Assembly: GCA_036501845.1 (NCBI GenBank)
Contig: DASXZO010000011.1
Span: 1-34,282, forward strand
Direction of reading: 5' to 3'
Source of the DNA: JBBREP01 sp036501845
GTDB lineage: Bacteria; Actinomycetota; Acidimicrobiia; IMCC26256; PALSA-610
DNA length: 34,282 bases
Made by a program: the position numbers and the translations under genes. Numbering within the stretch: position 1 is the stretch's first letter; each line of letters starts with the position of its first letter. This document shows positions 14,553 to 22,816 of the stretch, one piece after another. The notes beneath the pieces are model-generated. The model was given only the letters and a program-made list of their open reading frames with translations. It was not told the origin of the DNA and searched no databases.

Positions 14553-16172
14553 ATGGTGACCGATGATGATCACGGTTCCGGTGAGCCGGGCGGCGATGGC
14601 ACCCTGCACATTCGCCACGAACACACGGAACGTCTTGTTGATGACCGGCGCAGTCTTCACGCGCACCTTCACGTACACGACGACCGACGTGTGCCCCGCG
14701 GCGATTGTCGCGGTTCCAGCCGCGCCGATGTAGTCGGCGGGCGAGTGCGCGGATCCCGGTGTGGTGGCCCACGAGAAATGAACCGCCTGCGTGCTGGGTG
14801 CGCTCAACGTGATCGTCACCGGCATTTCGAACACGCCGTTACCAGCGGGCTTCATTGCGACGTCGTGCACCTGCAAGGCCGGCACAGGCTCTACCGCGAG
14901 CGAGGCGCTGGCCACTTGCGTGCTCTCGTCGGTCACGTGGATCGCGAGCGTGACCGGCACGCCGTCCTTGGCCGTCGTGGGTGTGGTGACGGTGGCGTGG
15001 AAGTAATGGTCGCTCTTGTTGAACGTGGCGCACGTGCGCGTCCGACCCGGATACGTGACGGTGGCCGCGCACGCGGGCAGCAGTGCGGCGACGGCGTTGG
15101 AGATCGCAGTATTGCCGGCGCCGGCGAGTTGGAACTTGACCGGGATCGACGAGCCAGCGAGGAACGGCGCGGGTGTGGCCGGTGCGATGTGGATCACGTT
15201 GAAGCCGACCACGTAGGACGCGCTTGCGTTTGCCGTGTTGCCGGCGAGGTCGGTCGCTGAGCACGACACGGTCTGCGGGCCGGGAGCGGACGTGTTCGCT
15301 GTGTCGCATGACGAGCTGTCGACGCCCGAGAGACTGTCGGTCGCGTTCGCTTCGGCGGTCGCCGCGCCGTGCAGCAACACCGGATTCGGTGACACCGACG
15401 GTGCAAGCGACGGCGGCGTCTCGTCGACGCTCAGGAAGTAGTCGGCGCTGCCGACATTGTCGGCCACGTCGCTGCAGCTCGCCATGAGATGGATGGAGCC
15501 CGGACCCGAGTAGGTCGACGCCGTGTCGCAGTCGCTCGGGTCGATTCCTGATCCGCCGCTGTCTGTCCAGTTCCAATCGACGGTGACATTTGAATTCCAC
15601 CAACCATTGCTGTTCGGGAGCGGCGACACGCTCGGCGCGGCTTGCGGTGGGATGCAGTCGGCGTTCTGCGGAGTGTTGCCGGTGATCGTTCCGCCGTTCG
15701 GCGTGATCGTTCCGCCGCATTCGATCGTGATCGTGCCGTTGTTGGTGATCGTGTCCGTGACGAACAGGGTGCCCGAAAGATCGATCGTGCCGGTCGAGTC
15801 GATGGTCACGGGCGCGCGGTTGTCGAAATCGGAGAGGCTGTCGATGGACAACTTGCCGTCGATGGTGGAGACGCCCTTGGTTCGGACATCGCCGCCGTTG
15901 ATCGCGTCGATGGTGCCGTCGAGCGTGAGGCCGTTTTGGAACGAGAGGGAGATACTTCCGTCCAACGTCAACGTGTCGCCCAACGCGACGGAGTACGGCG
16001 TCGTGATCGCGCAATCGCTGGCGTCCCATTCACCGCCGGCTGCGATGCACGATGCCTCGTCCGAGATGGTGGTATTGGTCGACGCGTGCGCTTGAACTGC
16101 ACCGAGCGCACCCACCGCCGGCACGCAGATGCCAAGCGCTACCGCTAACCGAAAGAACCGTCGTCGCGCCAC
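14550..16172 (-). CDS. Secreted multidomain beta-rich protein with Calx-beta-like C-terminal domain
   Basis: A 540-aa exported protein. A signal peptide is plain: MARRRFFRLAVALGICVPAVGALGAVQAHA, with cleavage after about residue 30. Next is a region of repeating TLDG/TIDG/TITNNGTIT-type strands (about 60-165) resembling a beta-helix. Two Ig-like repeats follow, each with a S(G)xDxSxCDTA pattern (about 190-300). The C-terminal 110 residues (VTITLSAPSTQAVHFSWATTPGSA, then AADYIGAAGTATIAAGH) resemble a Calx-beta domain. There is no LPXTG or membrane anchor. GTG 16172 has an AAGGCGG ribosome site upstream. It follows the cyclase-family gene by 81 nt on the same strand. Role unknown; cell-surface adhesion or matrix is possible. 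Confidence 0.8.
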   Translation of the reverse strand: MARRRFFRLAVALGICVPAVGALGAVQAHASTNTTISDEASCIAAGGEWDASDCAITTPYSVALGDTLTLDGSISLSFQNGLTLDGTIDAINGGDVRTKGVSTIDGKLSIDSLSDFDNRAPVTIDSTGTIDLSGTLFVTDTITNNGTITIECGGTITPNGGTITGNTPQNADCIPPQAAPSVSPLPNSNGWWNSNVTVDWNWTDSGGSGIDPSDCDTASTYSGPGSIHLMASCSDVADNVGSADYFLSVDETPPSLAPSVSPNPVLLHGAATAEANATDSLSGVDSSSCDTANTSAPGPQTVSCSATDLAGNTANASASYVVGFNVIHIAPATPAPFLAGSSIPVKFQLAGAGNTAISNAVAALLPACAATVTYPGRTRTCATFNKSDHYFHATVTTPTTAKDGVPVTLAIHVTDESTQVASASLAVEPVPALQVHDVAMKPAGNGVFEMPVTITLSAPSTQAVHFSWATTPGSAHSPADYIGAAGTATIAAGHTSVVVYVKVRVKTAPVINKTFRVFVANVQGAIAARLTGTVIIIGHH

Positions 16173-16253
16173 TGCGTCCGCCTTTACCCGGGTGTTGACG
16201 AGTGTTTACCTTGCGACGCCTCCGCGAGACAAGGCCCGTTTGGGGCGGCTCGG

Positions 16254-17312
16254 TCAGACGGTTGCGATCGGAGTGAGCGGTGAACCGACGATGCCGGGCA
16301 GTCGCAACGGCGGTGCCGTCAACAGGAAGCGGCTGCGTTCGTGGGCGCGCAGCCACTGCGCCAGTTCGTGCAAGTACCACATCTCGCCGAGCGGTACTCC
16401 GAGCTTGAACAGGCAGAGATGGTGGATGGGAAGGAACGAGTGGCGATCGGGCTTGCGGTCCTTCCCGAGCAACCCTTCCACCGCGTAGTTGTCGGCCACG
16501 AGCGCGGAGATCTGCGAGTCGGAAATCCATTCGAGCAACGCGTGGTCGCGCGCGTCGAGCCACGTGCACATGCTGAAGATCTTGACCGGATCGGGATTGC
16601 GATCCATGGCGAGGATCTCGGTGGCGAAACCGGTGTGCAGCAACAGCATGTCGCCCGGCCCGACCACCACGTTGTCGGCGGCCATGATCTCTTGCAGTGT
16701 GTCGAGCCGCACACCTTTGAAGTCGTGCCCGAGATGGTGCGCGAGGTCGACGAGCACGCCCCGTCCCTGCACGCCGTGGAACGCCATGTGCTCGAGCCCG
16801 AGATGGCGGGCGAAGCATGCGTGGCCCACACCGTCTTCGCGTGCGTCGGCAGACGGACCGACAAGGTCGACGCCGGCGCGGTAGCCGTTGTAGTAGACGG
16901 CCTCTTCCACGCCGTCACCGTCGGCATCGAACTCCGCGCCCACATGCGCGAGTGAATCCCACTGCGTGGAGTACTGCAACGACAGTGTCACCACGTCGTC
17001 GGCCCACACGTCCACGTACTTTTCGTCGCCGTAGTCGGCCATCTCGCTCATGTGCACGTTGTAGAAAGTCGCGGGCGCACCGTCCATGTCTTCGGTCGGC
17101 GCGAGGCGCGGCGGATGGCGACGCTGGTTGAGCGCGGTGCCGCCGGGATAGTCGAGCGGGAGGCTGAGGCAGAAGCTGATGCCTTCCTGCACTTCGCGCA
17201 CGCCCTGCAACACTTTCTCGGGGGTGACGAGGTTGATGCGGCCGAGCTCGTCGTCGTCACCCCAGTCGCCCCATGTGGAGCCGGGCGGACGCTGCTGCCA
17301 CCGCTTGGGCAT
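16254..17312 (-). CDS. Cyclase family hydrolase (kynurenine-formamidase/cyclase fold)
   Basis: A 352-aa member of the cyclase family (PF04199 type), a metal-dependent hydrolase fold that includes bacterial kynurenine formamidase and ring-closing or ring-opening enzymes. The region around 117-125 reads QWDSLAHVG, matching the family's metal site. The first His of the classical HGTHxDxPxH motif is replaced (Q117), as in the longer actinobacterial members; D119 and H123 remain. The long C-terminal extension (about 270-352) is typical of this subgroup. The ATG has an AGAGGT ribosome site. It is divergent from the amidohydrolase at 17411 and shares a promoter region with it. Substrate unknown; a lactone or cyclic amide is a reasonable guess. 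Confidence 0.85.
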   Translation of the reverse strand: MPKRWQQRPPGSTWGDWGDDDELGRINLVTPEKVLQGVREVQEGISFCLSLPLDYPGGTALNQRRHPPRLAPTEDMDGAPATFYNVHMSEMADYGDEKYVDVWADDVVTLSLQYSTQWDSLAHVGAEFDADGDGVEEAVYYNGYRAGVDLVGPSADAREDGVGHACFARHLGLEHMAFHGVQGRGVLVDLAHHLGHDFKGVRLDTLQEIMAADNVVVGPGDMLLLHTGFATEILAMDRNPDPVKIFSMCTWLDARDHALLEWISDSQISALVADNYAVEGLLGKDRKPDRHSFLPIHHLCLFKLGVPLGEMWYLHELAQWLRAHERSRFLLTAPPLRLPGIVGSPLTPIATV

Positions 17313-17356
17313 CTTCTACCTCTTGTTCGCTCCGCGCCGTGGTCGCCGTCGAAGAA

Positions 17357-17374
17357 TTGGACCGGTTGGTCTAA
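17357..17374. promoter_or_regulatory. 18-bp inverted repeat, candidate operator between divergent hydrolase genes
   Basis: TTGGACC-GGTT-GGTCTAA: 6 of 7 paired bases match, with ACCGGTTGGT at the core (17361-17370). It overlaps TAATAT (17372-17377), the likely -10 of the amidohydrolase gene, and lies in the 98-nt gap before both the cyclase-family and amidohydrolase genes. Its core matches the palindrome at 12906 and 21236. Confidence 0.5.
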
Positions 17375-17410
17375 TATCGCGACGAACGGTACTGCAGGAA
17401 GGTCGCGAGC

Positions 17411-18649
17411 ATGACTGACAACTTTGTCGTCTCGGCCGACGGCCACATCGTCGAGCCCACCGACCTGTTCCGCACCCGCCTCCCGAAGCACCTGCGCGAG
17501 CGCGCCTTCTGGGAAGAGGACTTCGAGATCGAACCGCTCGTGGCGGGCGGTGTGCGCGACTTCGCGCGTGTGCGCACTCCGGGCTTCGAAGGTTGGGCGG
17601 TGTCGCGCTACCGCCACTTCGACGGCACCGCGCACACCGGCGAACCCGAGCGGATGCTCGCCGACATGGATCTCGACGGCATCGGCGCGCAGCTGATGCA
17701 TCCGAACCGGTCGCTCTTCGCGCTCTATAGCGACGACCACGAGCTGTCGATCGAGCACGCGCGCGTCTACAACGACTATGTGGTCGAGCGGTACACGCCC
17801 CACTTCGATCGCATCGCACCCACCGCGCCGATCCCGCTCACCGACATCGACGACGCGGTTGCGGAAATCGAGCGCGTGGGCGCGGCGGGATTCCGCGCCA
17901 TTCTCCTGCCGGCGATGTCGCCGGTGCCGTACTGGTCGACCGACCTCGAGCCGGTGTGGTCGGCTGCGCGTGCCGCCGGTACGCAGGTGTTCTTCCACTG
18001 TGCAACGGGTGGCGTGAAGGTCGGCGAGGCCGAATCGCCAACGCTGAAACAGGTGCGCGCGATGGCCGACGAGCTCAATCTGCCCATGGACAGCCGCCTC
18101 GCGACGAAGCGGATGATGGCGCAATGCGTGTACAACACCATCAACCCGCAGCAGATCATCATCGAGCTGATCGGCGGCGGGGTAGCTGAGCGCTATCCGG
18201 AGCTGCACTTCGGGCTCATCGAGTTCAACGCGCACTGGCTCGCGTCGCTCGTGGGCGCGATGGACAAGGCGTGGGTCACGGGTATCGGCCAGGACGCCGA
18301 CTGGTGGCTCGGCTACTGGGACGAGACGCGCGCCGCCAACGACCAGCCGCAGATGGCGCGCATGTTCGACGTGAACGAGAAGTGGCCGTACCCGTTGCGG
18401 CCCAGTGAGTACGTGCGCAGGCAGTTCCACGTGTCATTCCAGGACGATCCGGTCGCGGTGGCGTGCCGCCACATCACCGGGCTCTCGACGATCGTGTGGG
18501 GCTCCGACTACCCACACGCCGAAGGCACGTTCCGCGGAAGTCAGCAACTGATCGCGTCGCAGTTCGCCCACGTGCCGGCCGACGACCGCGCCGCGATGCT
18601 GGGCGGCACACTCGGCCCGTTGCTCGGGATCGCACCGGCGGCGGCCTGA
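17411..18649 (+). CDS. Amidohydrolase family protein (Amidohydro_2 type)
   Basis: A 412-aa TIM-barrel metal-dependent hydrolase or decarboxylase of the PF04909 family. The first metal-binding DxH is in VSADGHIVEP (residues 9-11). Further barrel residues are in FFHCATGG, in FNAHW and in the late GSDYPHAEGTF, whose Asp is a family hallmark. Relatives include ACMSD-like decarboxylases and ring-cleavage hydrolases, often acting on aromatic or alicyclic degradation products. AGGAAGG lies 8 nt before the ATG. The stop overlaps the next gene's CTG start. A second member of the same family occurs at 30216-31322, suggesting duplicated or successive steps. Confidence 0.9.
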   Translation: MTDNFVVSADGHIVEPTDLFRTRLPKHLRERAFWEEDFEIEPLVAGGVRDFARVRTPGFEGWAVSRYRHFDGTAHTGEPERMLADMDLDGIGAQLMHPNRSLFALYSDDHELSIEHARVYNDYVVERYTPHFDRIAPTAPIPLTDIDDAVAEIERVGAAGFRAILLPAMSPVPYWSTDLEPVWSAARAAGTQVFFHCATGGVKVGEAESPTLKQVRAMADELNLPMDSRLATKRMMAQCVYNTINPQQIIIELIGGGVAERYPELHFGLIEFNAHWLASLVGAMDKAWVTGIGQDADWWLGYWDETRAANDQPQMARMFDVNEKWPYPLRPSEYVRRQFHVSFQDDPVAVACRHITGLSTIVWGSDYPHAEGTFRGSQQLIASQFAHVPADDRAAMLGGTLGPLLGIAPAAA

Positions 18650-19551
18650 ACCCATACCGCTTCGACGAGCGCGTCGCGATCGTGACCGGCGCGGGTCGCG
18701 GGATAGGTCGCGCCTACGCACGATTGCTCGCAGCGCGCGGTGCGAGAGTGGTGGTGAACGATCTCGGCAGCTCGGTCGACGGCACGGGCGCAAGCGCCGA
18801 TGTCGCGGCCTCGGTGGTGGCGGAGATCGTGGCGGACTGCGGAAAAGGCGCCGCCGTCACCGACGGAAACGACGTGTCGAGCGAAGCGGGCGCGCACGCG
18901 CTGGTGGAGCACACGGTCGACGCGTTCGGCCGCATCGACATCGTGATCAACAACGCCGGCATCGTGCGCTGGGCCGCGTTCCCCGAGCTCGACGGCGAAA
19001 TCATGGCGCAGCACCTCTCCGTGCATGTGGGCGGCGCGTTTCACGCGACGCGCGCGGCGTGGCCGCACATGGTGTCGCAGGGTTACGGCCGGGTAGTGAT
19101 GACCACGTCGAGCGGCATCTTTGGGTTACCGAACAACGGCGCTTACGCCACGGCGAAGGCCGCGGTGATCGGCCTCACGCGCAGCCTTGCGCTCGCGGGC
19201 AGAGCGCACGACATCAAGGTGAATCTGGTCGCGCCCGCCGCGGCCACGCGCATGGGTGGCGACGAGACCGCCACCGAAATGTCACCCGACCTCGTCGCGC
19301 CGATGGCTGCATATCTCGCGCACCACGATTGCCCGGTGAGTGGCGAGATCTACGCCGCGGGCTTCGGCCGCTTCGCGCGCGTGTTCATCGCGACCACTGA
19401 GGGCTACGTACATGCCGGCGGCGAGCCGACGATCGAGGACGTTGCCGCGCACTGGTCGACCATCAACGACGAGGCCGGCTATCACGTGCCGGCCGACCTC
19501 CCGGCGTGGGCCGCCGACTTCATGGCCCATCTGCGCACCCACCGCCACTGA
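18646..19551 (+). CDS. Short-chain dehydrogenase/reductase, hydroxyacyl-CoA/hydroxysteroid dehydrogenase-like, probable CTG start
   Basis: A 301-aa SDR resembling the dehydrogenase domain of peroxisomal multifunctional enzyme type 2. Visible: TGAGRGIG (14-21), NNAG (102-105), Ser155/156, Y167-x3-K171, with an ending of about 60 residues beyond the usual SDR core. No ATG, GTG or TTG lies near the correct start in this frame. The protein begins cleanly as (M)NPYRFDERVAIVTG at CTG 18646, which overlaps the preceding stop as CTGA. An earlier start would add a Arg-rich, non-homologous stretch. CTG initiation coupled to the upstream gene is therefore proposed. It could act on hydroxyacyl-CoA or hydroxysteroid-like substrates. 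Confidence 0.85.
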   Translation: MNPYRFDERVAIVTGAGRGIGRAYARLLAARGARVVVNDLGSSVDGTGASADVAASVVAEIVADCGKGAAVTDGNDVSSEAGAHALVEHTVDAFGRIDIVINNAGIVRWAAFPELDGEIMAQHLSVHVGGAFHATRAAWPHMVSQGYGRVVMTTSSGIFGLPNNGAYATAKAAVIGLTRSLALAGRAHDIKVNLVAPAAATRMGGDETATEMSPDLVAPMAAYLAHHDCPVSGEIYAAGFGRFARVFIATTEGYVHAGGEPTIEDVAAHWSTINDEAGYHVPADLPAWAADFMAHLRTHRH

Positions 19552-19615
19552 CACGAGCCGACCGATCCGAACATCGAACCTCTGAGCGGGCCGCGTCGTC
19601 ATAACGTGCGTGGAC

Positions 19616-20485
19616 GTGATTCGAGTGGGACGAGTTGCAATGGTGTCGCTGCTCGTGACGGCCTGCGTCGGGTGTGCGTCGAGCAGTGCACAGAGGACTG
19701 CGACACCTCCGGCGCCCACTCCGATCACCGGGGCGACGCCGCCCGAGGTGTCGCTGATGCGCCGCCTGCTCGCCAAGAACGCACCGGGCACGATTCGATC
19801 GATCGACGTGACCCGCCCGCCGTCGTCGATTCTCATGCGCGACGACGGCACCATCGACAAGAACCGGTTCTCCTCGAGGGACGTGTGGCTCGTCGTCACT
19901 GTGCCCGCGGTGGCGGCTACGGCCGCGGACGGCAAGGCGCCGATGTACGAGGTCCCGATCTGGAAGGGCGAGATCTTCGCGGCGGCGGTGCAGACCGAGA
20001 TGAAGCGTGCCGCGATCCGCACGCCTGCACGCGGCCTCAGGGCCGCCGTTGGTTTCACGGTGAGCGAGGTCGATCATTCCGGGCGCCGGACGCACTCGGA
20101 GCAGGTGATCACCACGGGCAATTCGGGCGGCGACTTCGTCACGACCGATGCAGCGGTGCGGCGCGACGTTGTCGCCCAGCTCGCGTCGGACGGCATCACG
20201 CGAGGAGGGCACGGTCCAGCGACACTGGAATCCGTGACCCTGTTCGAGGGCGTCGACCCCGCGCCGATCGTGCAACTACGACTGCGCTCGAACAGCTCGG
20301 GCGCGCCGGAATCGTTCAGCTTCGACGGCGAGCCAACGTATGAGGGATACCTGCTGCTCGTGTACGGGCCGAACGGGATGCCCATCGAGCTCGGCGGCAA
20401 CGTCGAACGCGCTGCCTCTGGCGTCAGCTGGACCGACCCGCACTACATCAAGCCGTTGGGCGCGTTGGCGCCTGTGCACGGCTGA
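19616..20485 (+). CDS. Lipoprotein of unknown function
   Basis: A 289-aa protein starting MIRVGRVAMVSLLVTACVGC. A lipobox (LVTAC, with Cys at about 15) marks it for lipid attachment and export. The mature part is Ser/Thr/Pro-rich near the anchor, then mostly beta strands, ending in PHYIKPLGALAPVHG. No domain is recognised. GTG 19616 is chosen because TAACGT (19602-19607) sits 8 nt upstream, like other leaderless starts here; GTG 19610 is an alternative. It lies after the SDR by 64 nt on the same strand and converges on the TetR gene. It may be a sensor or surface protein of the pathway, but this is only a positional guess. Confidence 0.65.
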   Translation: MIRVGRVAMVSLLVTACVGCASSSAQRTATPPAPTPITGATPPEVSLMRRLLAKNAPGTIRSIDVTRPPSSILMRDDGTIDKNRFSSRDVWLVVTVPAVAATAADGKAPMYEVPIWKGEIFAAAVQTEMKRAAIRTPARGLRAAVGFTVSEVDHSGRRTHSEQVITTGNSGGDFVTTDAAVRRDVVAQLASDGITRGGHGPATLESVTLFEGVDPAPIVQLRLRSNSSGAPESFSFDGEPTYEGYLLLVYGPNGMPIELGGNVERAASGVSWTDPHYIKPLGALAPVHG

Positions 20486-20492
20486 ACATTGC

Positions 20493-20522
20493 CCTTTTCG
20501 CGCGTTCAGAGTGCGGAAAAGG
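20493..20522. terminator. Hairpin between convergent genes
   Basis: CCTTTTC (20493-20499) pairs with GAAAAGG (20516-20522), followed inside by CGC/GCG and a loop GTTCAGAGT, with one bulged G. It lies between the ends of the lipoprotein gene and the TetR gene and may end both transcripts. The T and A runs are within the stem rather than after it. Confidence 0.45.
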
Positions 20523-20544
20523 TCCAAAGAACCAGGGCGCGTTG

Positions 20545-21201
20545 CTAATTGCGGCGACGCGGCGAGTCGGTACCGATACCGCGGATGAAGAGGTCGGCGA
20601 ACGGCTTGGCCACGTCGCGCGCCGATAGCGGGCCGCCGGGCTTCAACCAGAGATACGTGTAGTTGTGCATGCCGAGCCACGCCAGCGCGGTGAGGCGAGG
20701 GTCGACATTGCGGAACTCGCCGGCCTTGATGCCCGCGCGCACGATCGCTTCCACGCGACGTTCGTACTCGCGCCGGCGCACACGGAACTGGTCGGCACGC
20801 TCGCCGGTGAGCGCGGGGAACTCGTGCAGGAACACCCACACGTGATCGGGGTAGCGCTGGATCACGTCGAGCAGTTCGTCGCCGAGCATCTCGAGGCGCG
20901 CCGACGGTGAGCCATCCGCGGCGGCCACGCGCTCGGCGCCGGCCATCACCTCGTCCATGACGCGATCGTGGATCGCGGCCAGCAACTGCTCTTTCGAACC
21001 GATGTAGTGGTACAGCGTGCCCTTGCCGAGTCCGTTGGCTTCGCACAGCTCGGTGAGGCCGGTGGCGTGGTAGCCGCGCCGCGCGAACACCGCTGCGGAC
21101 GTGTCGACGATCGTGTCGCGCCGGGCCTCCCATTTCTGGCTGCGGCGCGGCGTGTCGCTCGCCTTGGCTCGCGATGTTGCGGACGATCCCCGGGTGCTCA
21201 T
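20545..21201 (-). CDS. TetR family regulator, probable repressor of the divergent acyl-CoA synthetase gene
   Basis: A 218-aa TetR protein. The DNA-binding helix-turn-helix lies at about 25-72 (RRDTIVDTSAAVFARRGYHATGLTELCEANGLGKGTLYHYIGSKEQL). The ligand domain resembles that of KstR2-type regulators (RYPDHVWVFLHEFPAL and WLGMHNYTYLWLKPGG), which sense CoA-linked catabolites in mycobacteria; this resemblance is a family-level impression. The gene is divergent from a CoA ligase, with a 16-bp inverted repeat in the 85-nt gap. It is the best candidate to bind the ACCGNNYGGT motif found at three divergent promoters in the window. Start ATG 21201. Confidence 0.87.
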   Translation of the reverse strand: MSTRGSSATSRAKASDTPRRSQKWEARRDTIVDTSAAVFARRGYHATGLTELCEANGLGKGTLYHYIGSKEQLLAAIHDRVMDEVMAGAERVAAADGSPSARLEMLGDELLDVIQRYPDHVWVFLHEFPALTGERADQFRVRRREYERRVEAIVRAGIKAGEFRNVDPRLTALAWLGMHNYTYLWLKPGGPLSARDVAKPFADLFIRGIGTDSPRRRN

Positions 21202-21234
21202 CGCCGGCCTTTCCGTCGCGGGCCGTCGTTAGGA

Positions 21235-21250
21235 TACCGAACGGTCGGTA
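21235..21250. promoter_or_regulatory. 16-bp inverted repeat, candidate TetR operator
   Basis: TACCGA-ACGG-TCGGTA: perfect 6-bp arms. It also contains ACCGAACGGT (21236-21245), the motif shared with sites at 12906 and 17361. It lies between the TetR start (21201) and the CoA-ligase start (21287), which suggests control of both. Confidence 0.6.
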
Positions 21251-21286
21251 CAGAATGGCCGAGCCAACCGGGGCCCGGGAGGGCGG

Positions 21287-22816
21287 ATGCAACCGGACAT
21301 CAGTTGGTGCGCCGTGCTCGAGCACCACGCGCGCCAGTTCCCCGACCGAGTCCTCGCTCGCACCGCCGACGATGCCGTCACCTACGGCCAGATGGCCGAG
21401 CGCAGCGCTGCACTCGCCGCCGGACTCGAGCGGCGCGGCGTCGGCGCGGGCGATGTGGTGGCGTTGCTCTCGTACAACTGCATCGAGTTTCTCGAGGCGA
21501 TCTTCGCCGCCAATCATCTCGGTGCAATTGCGATGCCGATCAACTGGCGTCTCGCCGCGCCCGAGGTGGCCTACATCCTCGAGCATTCGCAGGCACGCGC
21601 CATCGTGTGCGACGACGCGCTGGCGCCGCTCGCCGACGACGCCATCTCGGGCCTCGAGCAACCTTTGACGAAGGTGTGCGTGAGCGATCCCGCGCCTGAC
21701 GGATGGCTCCCGCTCGCCGGGGTTCGCGTCGATGCACCGTCGGCGAGAGCGCGTGTCACCGTCGCCGGCGACGACGTGCACCGGCTGATGTACACCTCGG
21801 GCACCACCGGCCGCCCCAAGGGCGTGATGCTCACGCACGCCAACCTGGCCTGGAAGAACCTGGCGCATCTCGTGGAGTTCGGGTTCTCCGAGCGCGACCT
21901 CGGCCTCGCGTGCGGGCCGCTCTATCACGTGGGCGCGCTCGATCTCACCACCACCACGCTCATCGCCGCGGGTGCCACCACCATCCTCCACCACGTGTTC
22001 GACGCCGCCGCGGTGGTCGACGAGATCGAGCGGTCGCGTGTGACCACCGTGTGGCTGGCGCCGGCGATGGTGAACGCGATCATGGCGCTGCCTCACATCG
22101 ACCAGCGCGACCTCTCGTCGGTGCGCGTGATCATCAACGGCGGCGAGAAGATGCCGATCCCTTTGATCGAACGGATCCAGCGCACGTTCCCCTCGGCATG
22201 GTTCGCCGATGCATACGGCCTCACCGAGACGGTCTCGGGCGACACCTTCCTCGACCGCGACAACCTCGTCGCAAAGCTCGGCAGCGTCGGGCGGCCGTGC
22301 CTGTACCTCGAGGTCGATATCTGGGACGAGCACGGCGCATCGGTGCCGGCCGGCGAGCGCGGCGAAATCGTGTTGCGCGGCCCCAAGGTGTTCAAGGGCT
22401 ACTGGCGCGACGCCGACGCGACCACTGCCGCGTTCGCGGGTGGCTGGTTCCACACCGGCGACATCGGTGTGCGCGACCACGACGGCTACCTGTTCATCGT
22501 CGACCGCTTGAAGGACATGATCGTGTCGGGCGGCGAGAACATCGCGGGGTCGGAGGTGGAGCGCGTGCTCTACGAGCACGACGCGGTGCTGGAGGTGGCG
22601 GTGGTGGGCCGACCTCACGAGAAGTGGGGTGAAGTGCCGGTGGCCTACGTGGCGCTGCGGCCCGGCGCGCTCGCGACGGCCGACGAGCTCATCGAGCACT
22701 GCCGCGCGCAGCTCGCTCGCTTCAAGGTGCCGAACGACGTCGTGTTCGTGGAAGCGCTCCCGCGCAACCCGTCGGGCAAGGTGCTCAAACGCGAGCTGCG
22801 CGACCGGGCTACTTGA
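21287..22816 (+). CDS. Acyl-CoA synthetase / AMP-dependent ligase
   Basis: A 509-aa adenylate-forming enzyme that activates a carboxylic acid to its CoA thioester through an acyl-AMP. Signature motifs: YTSGTTGRPKG (169-179), AYGLTET (middle of the protein), HTGDIG, and the C-terminal GKVLKRELR with the catalytic Lys498. The length fits fatty-acyl or aryl-CoA ligases such as the FadD group. ATG 21287 has GGGAGGG just upstream; an earlier ATG at 21255 is out of frame. It converges on and overlaps by 8 nt the lipoprotein hydrolase. Together with the FadE-like enzyme at 26004 it suggests entry of a carboxylate into beta-oxidation. Substrate unknown. Confidence 0.92.
   Translation: MQPDISWCAVLEHHARQFPDRVLARTADDAVTYGQMAERSAALAAGLERRGVGAGDVVALLSYNCIEFLEAIFAANHLGAIAMPINWRLAAPEVAYILEHSQARAIVCDDALAPLADDAISGLEQPLTKVCVSDPAPDGWLPLAGVRVDAPSARARVTVAGDDVHRLMYTSGTTGRPKGVMLTHANLAWKNLAHLVEFGFSERDLGLACGPLYHVGALDLTTTTLIAAGATTILHHVFDAAAVVDEIERSRVTTVWLAPAMVNAIMALPHIDQRDLSSVRVIINGGEKMPIPLIERIQRTFPSAWFADAYGLTETVSGDTFLDRDNLVAKLGSVGRPCLYLEVDIWDEHGASVPAGERGEIVLRGPKVFKGYWRDADATTAAFAGGWFHTGDIGVRDHDGYLFIVDRLKDMIVSGGENIAGSEVERVLYEHDAVLEVAVVGRPHEKWGEVPVAYVALRPGALATADELIEHCRAQLARFKVPNDVVFVEALPRNPSGKVLKRELRDRAT

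Noticed and set aside
20276..22699. An 807-codon minus-strand open frame through TetR and CoA-ligase regions
   Set aside because: Arg/His-rich, no domain, and opposite to clear genes; shadow frame.
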